Below, piece after piece: positions 47,976 through 56,972 of a stretch of 64,000 nt of DNA. Both the position numbers and the translations under genes were made by a program. Source of the DNA: Thermoplasmata archaeon. Its GTDB lineage: Archaea > Thermoplasmatota > Thermoplasmata > Lutacidiplasmatales > UBA184. Position 1 is the stretch's first letter. Every line of letters starts with the position of its first letter. The stretch lies in NCBI GenBank assembly GCA_021819135.1, contig JAKASE010000003.1, forward strand, positions 62,001 to 126,000, given 5' to 3'. The notes under the pieces were generated by a model. It was not told the origin of the DNA. It did no database searches and saw nothing but the letters and a program-made list of their open reading frames with translations.

Positions 47976-48084
47976 CCGCGTGCGCCCCCGGCTCTCGCGG
48001 AACGAGGACCCGTTCCCCCTCTCTTCGGTTCCGCCCGAAGGGGTTCGGTTCCCGCGTAAAGGGGGCTCATAACCTCGGGGCCCC

Positions 48085-48717
48085 GTGACCCCGTCGGTCA
48101 TGGCCACCGGCACGAGCCCGCCCGCATTCCGTGTCGAGACGTCCGACGACGATCGACGGACGGTCGGCAAGGTCGTCTATCAGGCGACGGTCTCGCTCGA
48201 TGGTCTCCTGGCGGGATCCGGTGACCCGCGGGAATGGGCCATGCGGTACTCCGAACGGAACCCGACGCTCGAGGCGGCGATCCGGACCACGGGGGCGGTA
48301 CTGGTCGGGCGGAACACCTTCGACGCCGTCCGACGTCAGGCACGGGCGACCACCGGGGCGTTCCCCGGCGCGGATTGGACGGGACCGAGGTTCGTTCTGA
48401 CCCATCGGCCGCTGGAGGGGGTCCCCGACGACAGCACCCGGCCCTTCTCCGGGGACCTGAGAGAGGCCGTGCGTCTCGCGCAGGCCGCGGCCGGTGAGAA
48501 GAACGTCACGGTGCTCGGGGCAAGCGTGGGAGCGCAGGGACTCCGTCTCGGGGTGGTGGACGAGATCCTCGTCCATCTCGTGCCGGTGCTGCTCGGGTCC
48601 GGGGTCCGATTCTTCACGAACGACGAGCTCCCGGAGCTCGACCTGGAACGGCTGAGCCTGTCGGTCGCCGGACCGGTGACCAACCTGAGGTTCCGGGTGC
48701 GACGACGCTCGTCCTAG
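48085..48717 (+). CDS. dihydrofolate reductase/RibD C-terminal family protein
   Basis: GKVVYQATVSLDGLLAGSGDPREWAMRY...TTGAVLVGRNTFDAVRRQ...NVTVLGASVGAQGLRLGVVDEILVHLVPVLLGSGVRFF. Confidence 0.85.
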   Translation: MTPSVMATGTSPPAFRVETSDDDRRTVGKVVYQATVSLDGLLAGSGDPREWAMRYSERNPTLEAAIRTTGAVLVGRNTFDAVRRQARATTGAFPGADWTGPRFVLTHRPLEGVPDDSTRPFSGDLREAVRLAQAAAGEKNVTVLGASVGAQGLRLGVVDEILVHLVPVLLGSGVRFFTNDELPELDLERLSLSVAGPVTNLRFRVRRRSS

Positions 48718-48840
48718 CGAGCTGGGCTCCGGCCGCCCTGCGATCCACCGCTCTCCGGCGAGACAGTTCGCGGGCACGGAGCGGCGGTCGGGAGGCCCGC
48801 ACCGCTGTCGGTTTAACCCGGGGTGAGTGACCGGCGCACC

Positions 48841-49251
48841 ATGTCGGAGCTCGGGGAGCCCCTGGACGCCAAGGATCGCGCGCTCATTCGGGAGGCCCAG
48901 GCCGCCCTTCGCGCCGGATTCCTCCGGCACCGCCACACGGTCGCAGCCGCCGTCCGGACCCGCCGCGGGGCCATCTACCGCGGCCTGAACGTCGACGGGA
49001 TCCACGGCCCGTGCGCCGAGCCGGTCGCCCTGGGAGCCGCGTTCACCGCCGGTGATCGGTCGATCGAGTCGATGGTATCGGTGTGCCGACGCGGCCGAGC
49101 GTTACCGGTGCTCTCGCCCTGTGGGAACTGTCGGCAGCTCTTGCTCGACTACGCCCCCCGTGCGACGGTGATCGTGCGGTTCGGGGATGGCCGCGTGGCC
49201 CGGATGGGGGTCGCCGAGAGCCTCCCCGGAGCGTTCCAGACCTTCGGGTGA
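48841..49251 (+). CDS. cytidine deaminase-like protein
   Basis: GIHGPCAEPVALGAAFTAGDRSIESMVSVCRRGRALPVLSPCGNCRQLLLDYAP; HGPCAEP and PCGNC zinc motifs. Confidence 0.88.
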   Translation: MSELGEPLDAKDRALIREAQAALRAGFLRHRHTVAAAVRTRRGAIYRGLNVDGIHGPCAEPVALGAAFTAGDRSIESMVSVCRRGRALPVLSPCGNCRQLLLDYAPRATVIVRFGDGRVARMGVAESLPGAFQTFG

Positions 49252-49315
49252 GTGACCCGCCCTAGAGCCGGCGCGTACAACACGCTTAGGGCGGTGCGAC
49301 GCTGGACCTTCCTCG

Positions 49316-50116
49316 GTGTCCGGACCCCCTTCCCCCGCGCGAGACGAGATCCCCTCCCTCCGATCCTTGCTCCGGGTCGCCACGTCGGCGGGCCGGGCGG
49401 CCGGCCGGCTCACGCTCGAATCGTTCGGCGGCCGCATCGTGCCGGAGGTCAAGCCGGACGGCTCGCCGGTCACCCCTGTCGACCGGGCGGCGGAGGCGGA
49501 GCTGCGTCGGTCGATCGAGGAGGCGTTCCCGGATCACACGATCGTGGGCGAGGAGGGAGGGATATCGGGAACGGATCCCCGCGTGCGGTGGATCCTCGAT
49601 CCGATCGACGGGACGAAGTCGTTCATCCACGGGGTCCCGCTGTACTCCGTTCTGGTCGCGGTAGAGGTCGACGGGGCGTTCTCGGTGGGGGTGATCCATC
49701 TCCCGGCGCTCGGCGAGACGGTCGCCGCGGCGACAGGGCTCGGCTGCCGCTGGAACGGGAAAAGGGCCCATGTCTCGGTGGTCGAGCGGCTGTCCGAGGC
49801 GACCGTCGTCACCAGCTCGGTCCGGGCCCTCGAGTCCACGGGGCTTCCGTTCTCCCGGTTGGCCAACGCCACCCGGACCCAGCGGGGTTGGGGAGACGGG
49901 TACGGGTTCGCCCTGGTCGCGACCGGTCGGGCTGACGCCATGGTGGACTCCGGTCTCCACCTGTGGGACATCGCCCCGATGTTCCCGATCCTCTCCGAAG
50001 CCGGAGGTTCGGTCACCGACTGGAACGGCACCCGGACCGCGGACGCCACGAACTTCGTCGCATCGAACGGTCGGGTCCACGAGCCGCTAGTTCGGCTCCT
50101 CGCGTCCAGGACCTGA
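49316..50116 (+). CDS. inositol monophosphatase family protein
   Basis: VGEEGGISGTDPRVRWILDPIDGTKSFIHGVPLYSV...VDSGLHLWDIAPMFPILSEAGGSVTDWNG. Confidence 0.92.
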   Translation: MSGPPSPARDEIPSLRSLLRVATSAGRAAGRLTLESFGGRIVPEVKPDGSPVTPVDRAAEAELRRSIEEAFPDHTIVGEEGGISGTDPRVRWILDPIDGTKSFIHGVPLYSVLVAVEVDGAFSVGVIHLPALGETVAAATGLGCRWNGKRAHVSVVERLSEATVVTSSVRALESTGLPFSRLANATRTQRGWGDGYGFALVATGRADAMVDSGLHLWDIAPMFPILSEAGGSVTDWNGTRTADATNFVASNGRVHEPLVRLLASRT

Positions 50117-50158
50117 GCCGCCCCGTTGCCGGCCCGGGGTCGGACCGTCGGGCCGGAT

Positions 50159-51322
50159 CTATCCGGTGGCCGGCAGGGCCGGTCCAGAGCGCGCCGGAGG
50201 GGACGCCGGTGGGCTCTCTCCGGCCAGCGTGAAGCCGGCCGCCAGGGCCTCCCGCCGGATCGCGTCCACGTTGTCGATCGTTCGGTGCGGATAGACGAGG
50301 AGGGCGGCGAAGGTGTTGCCGGCACCGGCGGCGAGCTGCGCGGCGAGCCGGGCTGCGCTTCCCGGGTCCTCGACCTCGACCTCGGCGAGGCCGAGGTGGA
50401 CGGCGGGAAGGACCAGGCGCGCGATCGCGAGCGCCCGGAGCGAAAGTCGCAACGACCCCGGGCGCCGTTGGGCCCAGGGGGTACCCCGTACCGGGTGGAA
50501 CGTGGAGAAGTAGAGGTACGTCAGGCTCGGATACCGCTTCAGGAAGAGGATCGACCGGAGGAGGTCGACGGAAGTGCCCAGCCCGGTCATCAGGACGTTC
50601 CCGAGGGCCATCCCAAGGCGGTCGACGTGCGCATCGAGGGCGATCCGCGCATCGAGGTCGTCTCCCGGCTTCGCGCGGCGGAACTCGCGCGCATTGGTGG
50701 TCTCGAGCGCGCTGTAGATCGTCCGGACACCCTGGTCCTTGAGCCAGCCGAGCGTCTCCGGGGCGAGGGACGGCCCCACGTCCAGCGCAAGGTCGATCGC
50801 GCTCACCCGGCGAACGGACCGGACGATGCCCCGGATCTCCTCGTCCGACCCCCGGAGGTTCGTCCCCCCGATCAGCACGATCGCGCGAACGCCCCGACCG
50901 ACCGCGAAGCGAACGGCCCGCAGGAGCGTTCCCGGGGGCAGGAGCGAGCGCTCGGACCTCACTGACGGGATCGAGCTCGAGAGCGAGCAGTACCGGCAGG
51001 AGGGCTCCACCTCGCAGGGAGTGACCATGTGAAGGTGGGCGACGAGCGTGATCTCCCGACCGAGCGCCCGGTCCCGACGTCGGGAGGCGGCCGCGAAGAG
51101 CTGGTCGGCCTGCGCGCGCCGAGCGGCCCCTTGGAGGAGCTGCCGCGCGAGCGATAGGTCGATCCGATCCCGTTCCGCCCGGTGCAGCAGCTCGGAGTAC
51201 GCCTCCGCGCTCATCGGTCCGACCCGAACCGGGACGAGGTCGGCGGGTTCGATCGACATCCGCGCACGCGCATCGCGCGAGGCTACATCCCCATTGCCGC
51301 CGAGATGCCGGTTTCGGGCCAC
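50159..51322 (-). CDS. radical SAM protein, biotin synthase/HcgA(HmdB)-like with CX5CX2C motif
   Basis: ITLVAHLHMVTPCEVEPSCRYCSLSSS and TIYSALETTNAREFRRAKPGDDLDARIALDAHVDRLGMALGNVLMTGLGTSVDLLRSILFLKRY; start uncertain (MSIEPADL near 51259 possible). Confidence 0.8.
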   Translation of the reverse strand: MARNRHLGGNGDVASRDARARMSIEPADLVPVRVGPMSAEAYSELLHRAERDRIDLSLARQLLQGAARRAQADQLFAAASRRRDRALGREITLVAHLHMVTPCEVEPSCRYCSLSSSIPSVRSERSLLPPGTLLRAVRFAVGRGVRAIVLIGGTNLRGSDEEIRGIVRSVRRVSAIDLALDVGPSLAPETLGWLKDQGVRTIYSALETTNAREFRRAKPGDDLDARIALDAHVDRLGMALGNVLMTGLGTSVDLLRSILFLKRYPSLTYLYFSTFHPVRGTPWAQRRPGSLRLSLRALAIARLVLPAVHLGLAEVEVEDPGSAARLAAQLAAGAGNTFAALLVYPHRTIDNVDAIRREALAAGFTLAGESPPASPPARSGPALPATG

Positions 51323-51372
51323 GACGCGGGAGGACCCGGAGCCCCGATGTGGCTCCGGAGCACGCCCTCGGC

Positions 51373-54300
51373 CTAGGGCGCGTCCTTCGGCGGAGGGGAG
51401 GAGGACGGGGGATCCGTCGGGTCATGATCCCGGGGTCCGGGTCCCCACCAGATCCGGTTCTTCCCGAGCGACAGGATGGCCGGCGTGAGGTACGTCTGTG
51501 CGACGAAGGCCTGCAGGAGCGTCGCCATGCCGATCCCGAGGCCGATCGCGGCCACGATGCCGAGGGAGCTCGTGAGACCCAGGATGAGGAACGGACCGCC
51601 CAGGATGACGGCCGCCGCGGTGATCACGCCGCCGGCGTGCGTGACCGCGCGCCGGATCGCCATGTCCGAGGTCTCCCCCTTGAGGCGCTCCTCCTTGACC
51701 CGTGTCAGGAACAGCGCGTTGTAGTCCATCCCGAGGCCGAGGACGAGGATGATCAAGATGAGGGGCATGAGGAACGTGAGCGTGATCCCCTCGAGCAGGT
51801 CGACGACCGCGTAGATCGTGGCCCAGGACCACAGGATGGAGAGTCCGATCGCCGATAGCGCGAGCGCCGGTACGAAGGCGGCGCCGAGCAGCACCAGGAG
51901 GATCACGAAGATCGCGATCGAGACGCCGATCAGCATCCCCTCGAGCGCGTTGTTCGTGAGCGTCTGGTAGTCCCGGGTCGTCGGGGCGGCGCCGCCGAAA
52001 TAGACCGCGGCGACCTCGGGGTGGGAGGCCTGGAACGCGCGGACCGTCCCCTCGAGCGTGTCGAACGCCGAGCTCCCGGATTCGGAGTATCCGCTCGCGC
52101 GGGTCACGACCTGGAACTGCACCGTCCGCGCGTCCGACCCCAGGTACGAGGACGCCTGGGCGAGGAGGAGCGTCCGGGGGCCGACCGGCAGTAGGCTGAG
52201 GTTCAACCAGGAGGAGAGGCCGCTCCCGTCCGGCCCGGCGAGGGAGCTGACCTCGGCGACACCCGGGGTCGCGTTCATCGCCGCGGTCAGGGACGCCACG
52301 TCCGTCATCTCGACCGGATCCACCGATCCGTTCGTGAGCACGGGATTCGTGAACGTCACGAGCACGAAGCTCGAGGAGATCGCCGCCTGACCGAACTGGT
52401 CCTGGAGCTGGGTGAATCCCTGCTGCGCCGGGTTGCTGCTCGGGAGACCGATGTTCGTCAGATCGTAGGAGACCGGGACGTTCAGCGCGACGTAGATGAT
52501 CGGGACGGAGATCATCAGGATGACCACGATCATGACGACGGGCCGCCGGGTCGCCGCGGCCCCGGCCCGCGAGAAATAGGTACGGCCGGTCCGGATGCGC
52601 TCCCGTCGACGCAGGGCGTCGCGGACGAACCGTTCCTTCGTGTACGGCCAGAAGACCCGGGGACCGACGAGGCGGAGCACGGCCGGGATGATCGTGATCG
52701 CCATCAGGATCGCGACGATGACCGCGATCGCGAGGGCGATCCCGAGCTGGTAGAGGAAGCCGATGCCCGAGAACGTCATGGCGATGGCGACGGCGAACAC
52801 GGTGAGACCGCTCGTCGTGATGCTCTGGCCCGCCCACCGGACGGAGGATACGACCGCCTCCTGGGACGGTCTTCCCTCGACCAGCTCCTCGCGGTACCGG
52901 GCCATCATGAAGATCGAGTAATCGGTCACGATCGCCATCAGGAAGACGAGCAGCACCGACTCCAGGAAGGACGAGATCGTCGTGACATACTTCCCGACCA
53001 GGAACAGTCCCGCGAGCGTCACGAACACCGAGACCCCGATCCCGGTGAACGTCACGAGCGGGGCGGCCGGCGCCCGGAAGTAGCCGATCATGATCACGAT
53101 CAAGAGGACGATCGTGAGGACGAGGAGCAGGCCGAGCGTGTTGGTGGCGAGGTAGCTCGTCGCGGCATCGATCGGAGCGGTACCGGTCTGGTAGTACGCG
53201 TAGCCGGCCCACGCGGGGGACGACGCGAGGACCGTCGAAACGTCCGTGTTGATCCGGTTGACGTCCTGGAAGACCGGGGTCTGACCGCCTTCCGTGTAGT
53301 TGTCCGGCTTCGTGAACGTCACGATCAGGAGCGTCGTTCGGTTGTCGGCGCTCACGAAGGAGGACCGGAGCGACGACGAGATCGGGAGCGGGAACTGGGC
53401 CACGGGGAGCCCCTGGGTGAGCCCGAGGCTCCACCCGAAGATCGCGGCGGTCGAGGCGGTGGCGTTCGGGAACGCGTTCCAGAGCCGCACCATCCAGCTC
53501 GGCGGCAGACCGGACTGCACGGCGAGGTAGGTCGCTCCCACCGACTGGATGCCGCTCCACTGGCTCCGGGTCTCCAGCGTGAGGTTCGCAAGCACGAGGA
53601 GCGACAGCCCCCGGCTGCTCGAGTTCGTGAGGAGCCCGACCGCCGCCCCCGGGAGCGTAGCGCGGGCGGCGGAGTCCGCGCAGGGAGTTACGTTCAGGGC
53701 CGTCAGACAGGAGGCGGTGACGGTCGCGTTGAACCCGGGGGTCGAGGCGTTGGTGCCGTTGTAGAACGTCCACAGCAGCTGCTGTTCCGTGGGACTCGAG
53801 TTGTAGAAGTCCCGGGCGTTCACGTAGGCCGGCCAGTTCGCCGCGGAGGCGCTGGTCCCGCTCGGAAGCGACCGGGCGATCGTGGTCCAGTTCTGGACGT
53901 ACGTCGCCGGCGGCCCCCACAGCGCCTGGACGGTCCCGTTCAGGGTCGTCGGCAAGGACGGGGTCGAGGCAAGGGCGGAATGAAGCACCCCGAGACCGAC
54001 CTGGGCCTCCAAGGAGAGGTAGCCGGCGTACGCCGTGTACAGCGATTCGACCCCTCCGAGATAGGTGACCTGGGGATCGGACTCAATGGCCCGGGTCACG
54101 GCCCACGTGGCGTTCTGACCGGTCGGACCGGTGATGTCGTTTCCTTCGAGGAGGACGATCGACGAGGAGGGAGGCCCCGAAGTGTTCGGGAACTCGGCCG
54201 CGAGCTGGTGCTGGGCCACGACGCTCTGGTCCGTGCTCGGGAGGCCGCTCCCCATCGAGTTCGAGAAGACCGAGTTCAGACCCGTGACGGCCGGGACCGA

Positions 54301-54432
54301 GATGGCGAGGATGACCAACCAGAAGGCGATGTACCACCACGGGTGATGGACCACGCTTCGACCCAATCGCTCGAAGACCGAGACGCGACGGGCCCGGTGG
54401 ACGCGTGCCCCCGCTCCGACGCCCGGATCCAT
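51373..54432 (-). CDS. MMPL/RND-superfamily transporter
   Basis: 1019 aa; TDYSIFMMARYREELVEG and LGLGMDYNALFLTRVKEERLKG; two TM bundles with large Thr/Ser/Asn-rich extracytoplasmic domains. TATA TTATTTTAT near 54518-54526. Confidence 0.93.
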   Translation of the reverse strand: MDPGVGAGARVHRARRVSVFERLGRSVVHHPWWYIAFWLVILAISVPAVTGLNSVFSNSMGSGLPSTDQSVVAQHQLAAEFPNTSGPPSSSIVLLEGNDITGPTGQNATWAVTRAIESDPQVTYLGGVESLYTAYAGYLSLEAQVGLGVLHSALASTPSLPTTLNGTVQALWGPPATYVQNWTTIARSLPSGTSASAANWPAYVNARDFYNSSPTEQQLLWTFYNGTNASTPGFNATVTASCLTALNVTPCADSAARATLPGAAVGLLTNSSSRGLSLLVLANLTLETRSQWSGIQSVGATYLAVQSGLPPSWMVRLWNAFPNATASTAAIFGWSLGLTQGLPVAQFPLPISSSLRSSFVSADNRTTLLIVTFTKPDNYTEGGQTPVFQDVNRINTDVSTVLASSPAWAGYAYYQTGTAPIDAATSYLATNTLGLLLVLTIVLLIVIMIGYFRAPAAPLVTFTGIGVSVFVTLAGLFLVGKYVTTISSFLESVLLVFLMAIVTDYSIFMMARYREELVEGRPSQEAVVSSVRWAGQSITTSGLTVFAVAIAMTFSGIGFLYQLGIALAIAVIVAILMAITIIPAVLRLVGPRVFWPYTKERFVRDALRRRERIRTGRTYFSRAGAAATRRPVVMIVVILMISVPIIYVALNVPVSYDLTNIGLPSSNPAQQGFTQLQDQFGQAAISSSFVLVTFTNPVLTNGSVDPVEMTDVASLTAAMNATPGVAEVSSLAGPDGSGLSSWLNLSLLPVGPRTLLLAQASSYLGSDARTVQFQVVTRASGYSESGSSAFDTLEGTVRAFQASHPEVAAVYFGGAAPTTRDYQTLTNNALEGMLIGVSIAIFVILLVLLGAAFVPALALSAIGLSILWSWATIYAVVDLLEGITLTFLMPLILIILVLGLGMDYNALFLTRVKEERLKGETSDMAIRRAVTHAGGVITAAAVILGGPFLILGLTSSLGIVAAIGLGIGMATLLQAFVAQTYLTPAILSLGKNRIWWGPGPRDHDPTDPPSSSPPPKDAP

Positions 54433-54655
54433 TTCCTTCCTCCTGCGCTGCTACGGTCTCAGGACCCTCATCCGGACGACATCGGACCGTCGGTGCCCCC
54501 GGCCCCGCGTCCTCATAAAATAATCCCTGTGACCCCCCCGCTACGGACCGGTACGGCGCGCGTGGCCCGGTCCCCGGGGGCGCCAGCTCGGCCGTCGACC
54601 GTGGAGCTGCCCAGGCACCGGTGGCCCACCGCTCTCTTCCGCGACCCGATGAGGC

Positions 54656-55549
54656 CTAGTTCCGTAGGACGCCGCCTTCACCGGACTCCCGCGCGGGAAG
54701 GAAACCGAGGGCGGCCCAGTCGAGGTGCTCGCCCCCTTGCGCCAGCAGGGTCTCGAGCCGATCCCTGAGGAGACCGGCGAGCGGCGTCGGGACCCGGAGG
54801 GACTCGGCGGCCGCGAGGAAGAGCCGTAGGTCCTTGGCGCCGAGCGGCACGGCGAATCCCGCGGGCTCGAAGCGCCGGTCGGCGATCATGCCCCCATAGT
54901 TCTCGTAGAGGGGGACCGGGAAGAGCGTGGAGGTCAGGATCTTCAGGTACGCCCGGCGGTCGATGCCCGCCCGGTCCGCGAGCGCGATCGCCTCGCCAAG
55001 CCCCTCGATCATCGAGGCGATCAGGAAGTTGCCGCTGAGCTTGACGGCCGCCGCGGTCTCCGGTCGCTCCGAGACGACGAACGTCCTTCGCCCGATCACC
55101 TCGAAGAGGGGCCGTGCCCGATTGATCGCCTCGCTCGCCCCCGCCGCGATGACCGCTAGCTCTCCGGACTCGGCGACCGAAGGACGCCCGAAGACCGGCG
55201 CCGCCACGAATCCTTGCCCGGCGCGCCGGTGGGCCGAGGCGAGCCGCGCGGTCAATCCCATGCTGATCGTGCTCGAGGAGATGTGCAGGGCCCCGGCGGG
55301 CAGATGGCGGAGCACCCCTTCGTCGCCGAACACCATCCCCTCGACCGCCGCATCGTCCGCGAGCATCGTGAACACGGCGTCGGCGGCGCAGGCCTCTGAG
55401 ACCTGATGGGCGACCACCGCCCCCCTCTCGCCGAGTGGGCGTGCCCTATCGACCGTTCGATTGAACACGGTCACCGAGTGGCCGGCCTTGAGCAGGTTCG
55501 CGGCCATGCCGAAACCCATCTTTCCGAGTCCGATGAACCCGACCTTCAT
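54656..55549 (-). CDS. NAD(P)-dependent beta-hydroxyacid dehydrogenase family protein
   Basis: MKVGFIGLGKMGFGMAANLLKAGHSVTVFNRT...FVAAPVFGRPSVAESGELAVIAAG...KLSGNFLIASMIEGLGEAIALADRAGID. Confidence 0.93.
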   Translation of the reverse strand: MKVGFIGLGKMGFGMAANLLKAGHSVTVFNRTVDRARPLGERGAVVAHQVSEACAADAVFTMLADDAAVEGMVFGDEGVLRHLPAGALHISSSTISMGLTARLASAHRRAGQGFVAAPVFGRPSVAESGELAVIAAGASEAINRARPLFEVIGRRTFVVSERPETAAAVKLSGNFLIASMIEGLGEAIALADRAGIDRRAYLKILTSTLFPVPLYENYGGMIADRRFEPAGFAVPLGAKDLRLFLAAAESLRVPTPLAGLLRDRLETLLAQGGEHLDWAALGFLPARESGEGGVLRN

Positions 55550-55659
55550 CGCGAGACCCTCACCGGTCCGTGAGGTGAGGTCCCGTAAGAGCTTCGCCCG
55601 GTCCTCCGTGACCGCCTCCGGCGCGGACGGATCGGGGATGAACGTCCCGGGTCGTCCGG

Positions 55660-55971
55660 CTACGGCGTGGCGGAGGGTGGCGGGGAAGCTCCCACGCGGA
55701 CCCCTTTCGGGACGTAGTCAAAGAACCGCTCGACCGTGGTACCGTGCGACCACTCGGCACGAAGTCGCGTCTTCCGAACGGTCCGACGCAGTTCGTTCAG
55801 GAGCTCACGGTTCGCGTCGCGCGCGCTCGGCGCTTCCCAGGTCAGCCGCACCTCGAACCCTTCCGGTCCGGTCTCGCAGGAACCGGGGTGGCGTCGAAGA
55901 ATATCGCTCAGCGTGCTTCGGAGCCTCTGGGGGTCGTCGGTGCTGATCCGGGCGACCAGCGATAGCTCCAC
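55660..55971 (-). CDS. hypothetical protein
   Basis: GTG start VELSLVARISTDDPQRLRSTLSDILRRHPGSCETGPEGFEVRLTWEAPSARDANRELLNELRRTVRK...; no family recognised. Confidence 0.5.
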   Translation of the reverse strand: MELSLVARISTDDPQRLRSTLSDILRRHPGSCETGPEGFEVRLTWEAPSARDANRELLNELRRTVRKTRLRAEWSHGTTVERFFDYVPKGVRVGASPPPSATP

Positions 55972-56233
55972 GGAACGGGGCCCCTGCCTCGGATGTCCCA
56001 CTCCGATGCCCCCCGAATGAAAGCGTACGCCTCGGACGCGGCGAATTCGGGCATGCGCCCGACCCGCTCCGTTCGGGCGCATCGACCTTCAGACGGCTAC
56101 CCTCGTTTCGGATCCCGGCGTGGGCGCCATTCGCTCCGACAGCGGGACCAAGAGAGACCCACTTCGGTCGCTGCGGCTGGCCGTTCCCGCGGGGCGGTCG
56201 GGGTAGATATGCGAAGAGATACTTCCGACCCCC

Positions 56234-56788
56234 ATGACGACCGACCGTCGCTTCTGCCGCTTCACGCGGACCGAGGAAGGACACCCGATGGGCTTGCGTT
56301 GGGATCAGGCCGGGGGCTTCTGCCTCTCGACGTTCTTGGTCCTGAGCGAAGAGGGTCGCCCCTCCTCGGTCCTGGTCGGTCGGCTGAATCCGGGCGCCCC
56401 GTGGGATCATCTCGAGGGCCTTGATGCCGAGCGGACCGCGGCCCACCAAGGGGGTTGGCTCCTCCCCGCCTCTCACCTGTTGCTCCGGGAGACACCGGAA
56501 CAGTCGGCCCGGCGGATCCTGGACGAGATGCTCGGAGGAGCGCGCCCTTCCCTAGAGCCTCCGCGTGTCGTATCCGAGGTGTACACGCCCCGAAGATATC
56601 CCGAGAACCACCAGCACTGGGACCTCAGCTTTCTCTACCGGGGAACTTGGCGAGGGCCCCCGCCCTCGGTCCCGTCGGTGTGGAACGAGCTCGCGTTCGT
56701 GGACGTTCGCACGGTGCGTCGCTCCGAGTTCGCGCGCTCTCACGAGGAAGTCCTCCCGAACGTCGGGCTCTCCGTCGAACACTCCTGA
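56234..56788 (+). CDS. NUDIX-like protein
   Basis: WLLPASHLLLRETPEQSARRILDEMLGG resembles a degenerate Nudix helix region; start uncertain. Confidence 0.55.
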   Translation: MTTDRRFCRFTRTEEGHPMGLRWDQAGGFCLSTFLVLSEEGRPSSVLVGRLNPGAPWDHLEGLDAERTAAHQGGWLLPASHLLLRETPEQSARRILDEMLGGARPSLEPPRVVSEVYTPRRYPENHQHWDLSFLYRGTWRGPPPSVPSVWNELAFVDVRTVRRSEFARSHEEVLPNVGLSVEHS

Positions 56789-56972
56789 GCTCCCGCCGGC
56801 GCGTCGCCGTGTCTCACGGGGGGCCCTGGCCGGGGTCTCTAGGCGTGCCATCGGGGCCGCGAGTGCGAGACCCCGGAGGGTCGGGAACCCCCGGGCCCGC
56901 GTCGGTGACGCTCCGGTCCTGGTGACCGCCCCCACACGGAGGTTTAACTGGGGGCGGAGTCGTGGCCCGGAC

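Noticed and set aside
48001-48060. Repeated GGTTCCGCCCGAAGGGGTTCGGTTCCCG string as possible regulatory RNA
   Set aside because: Short, GC-rich, one locus only; more likely promoter/terminator background.
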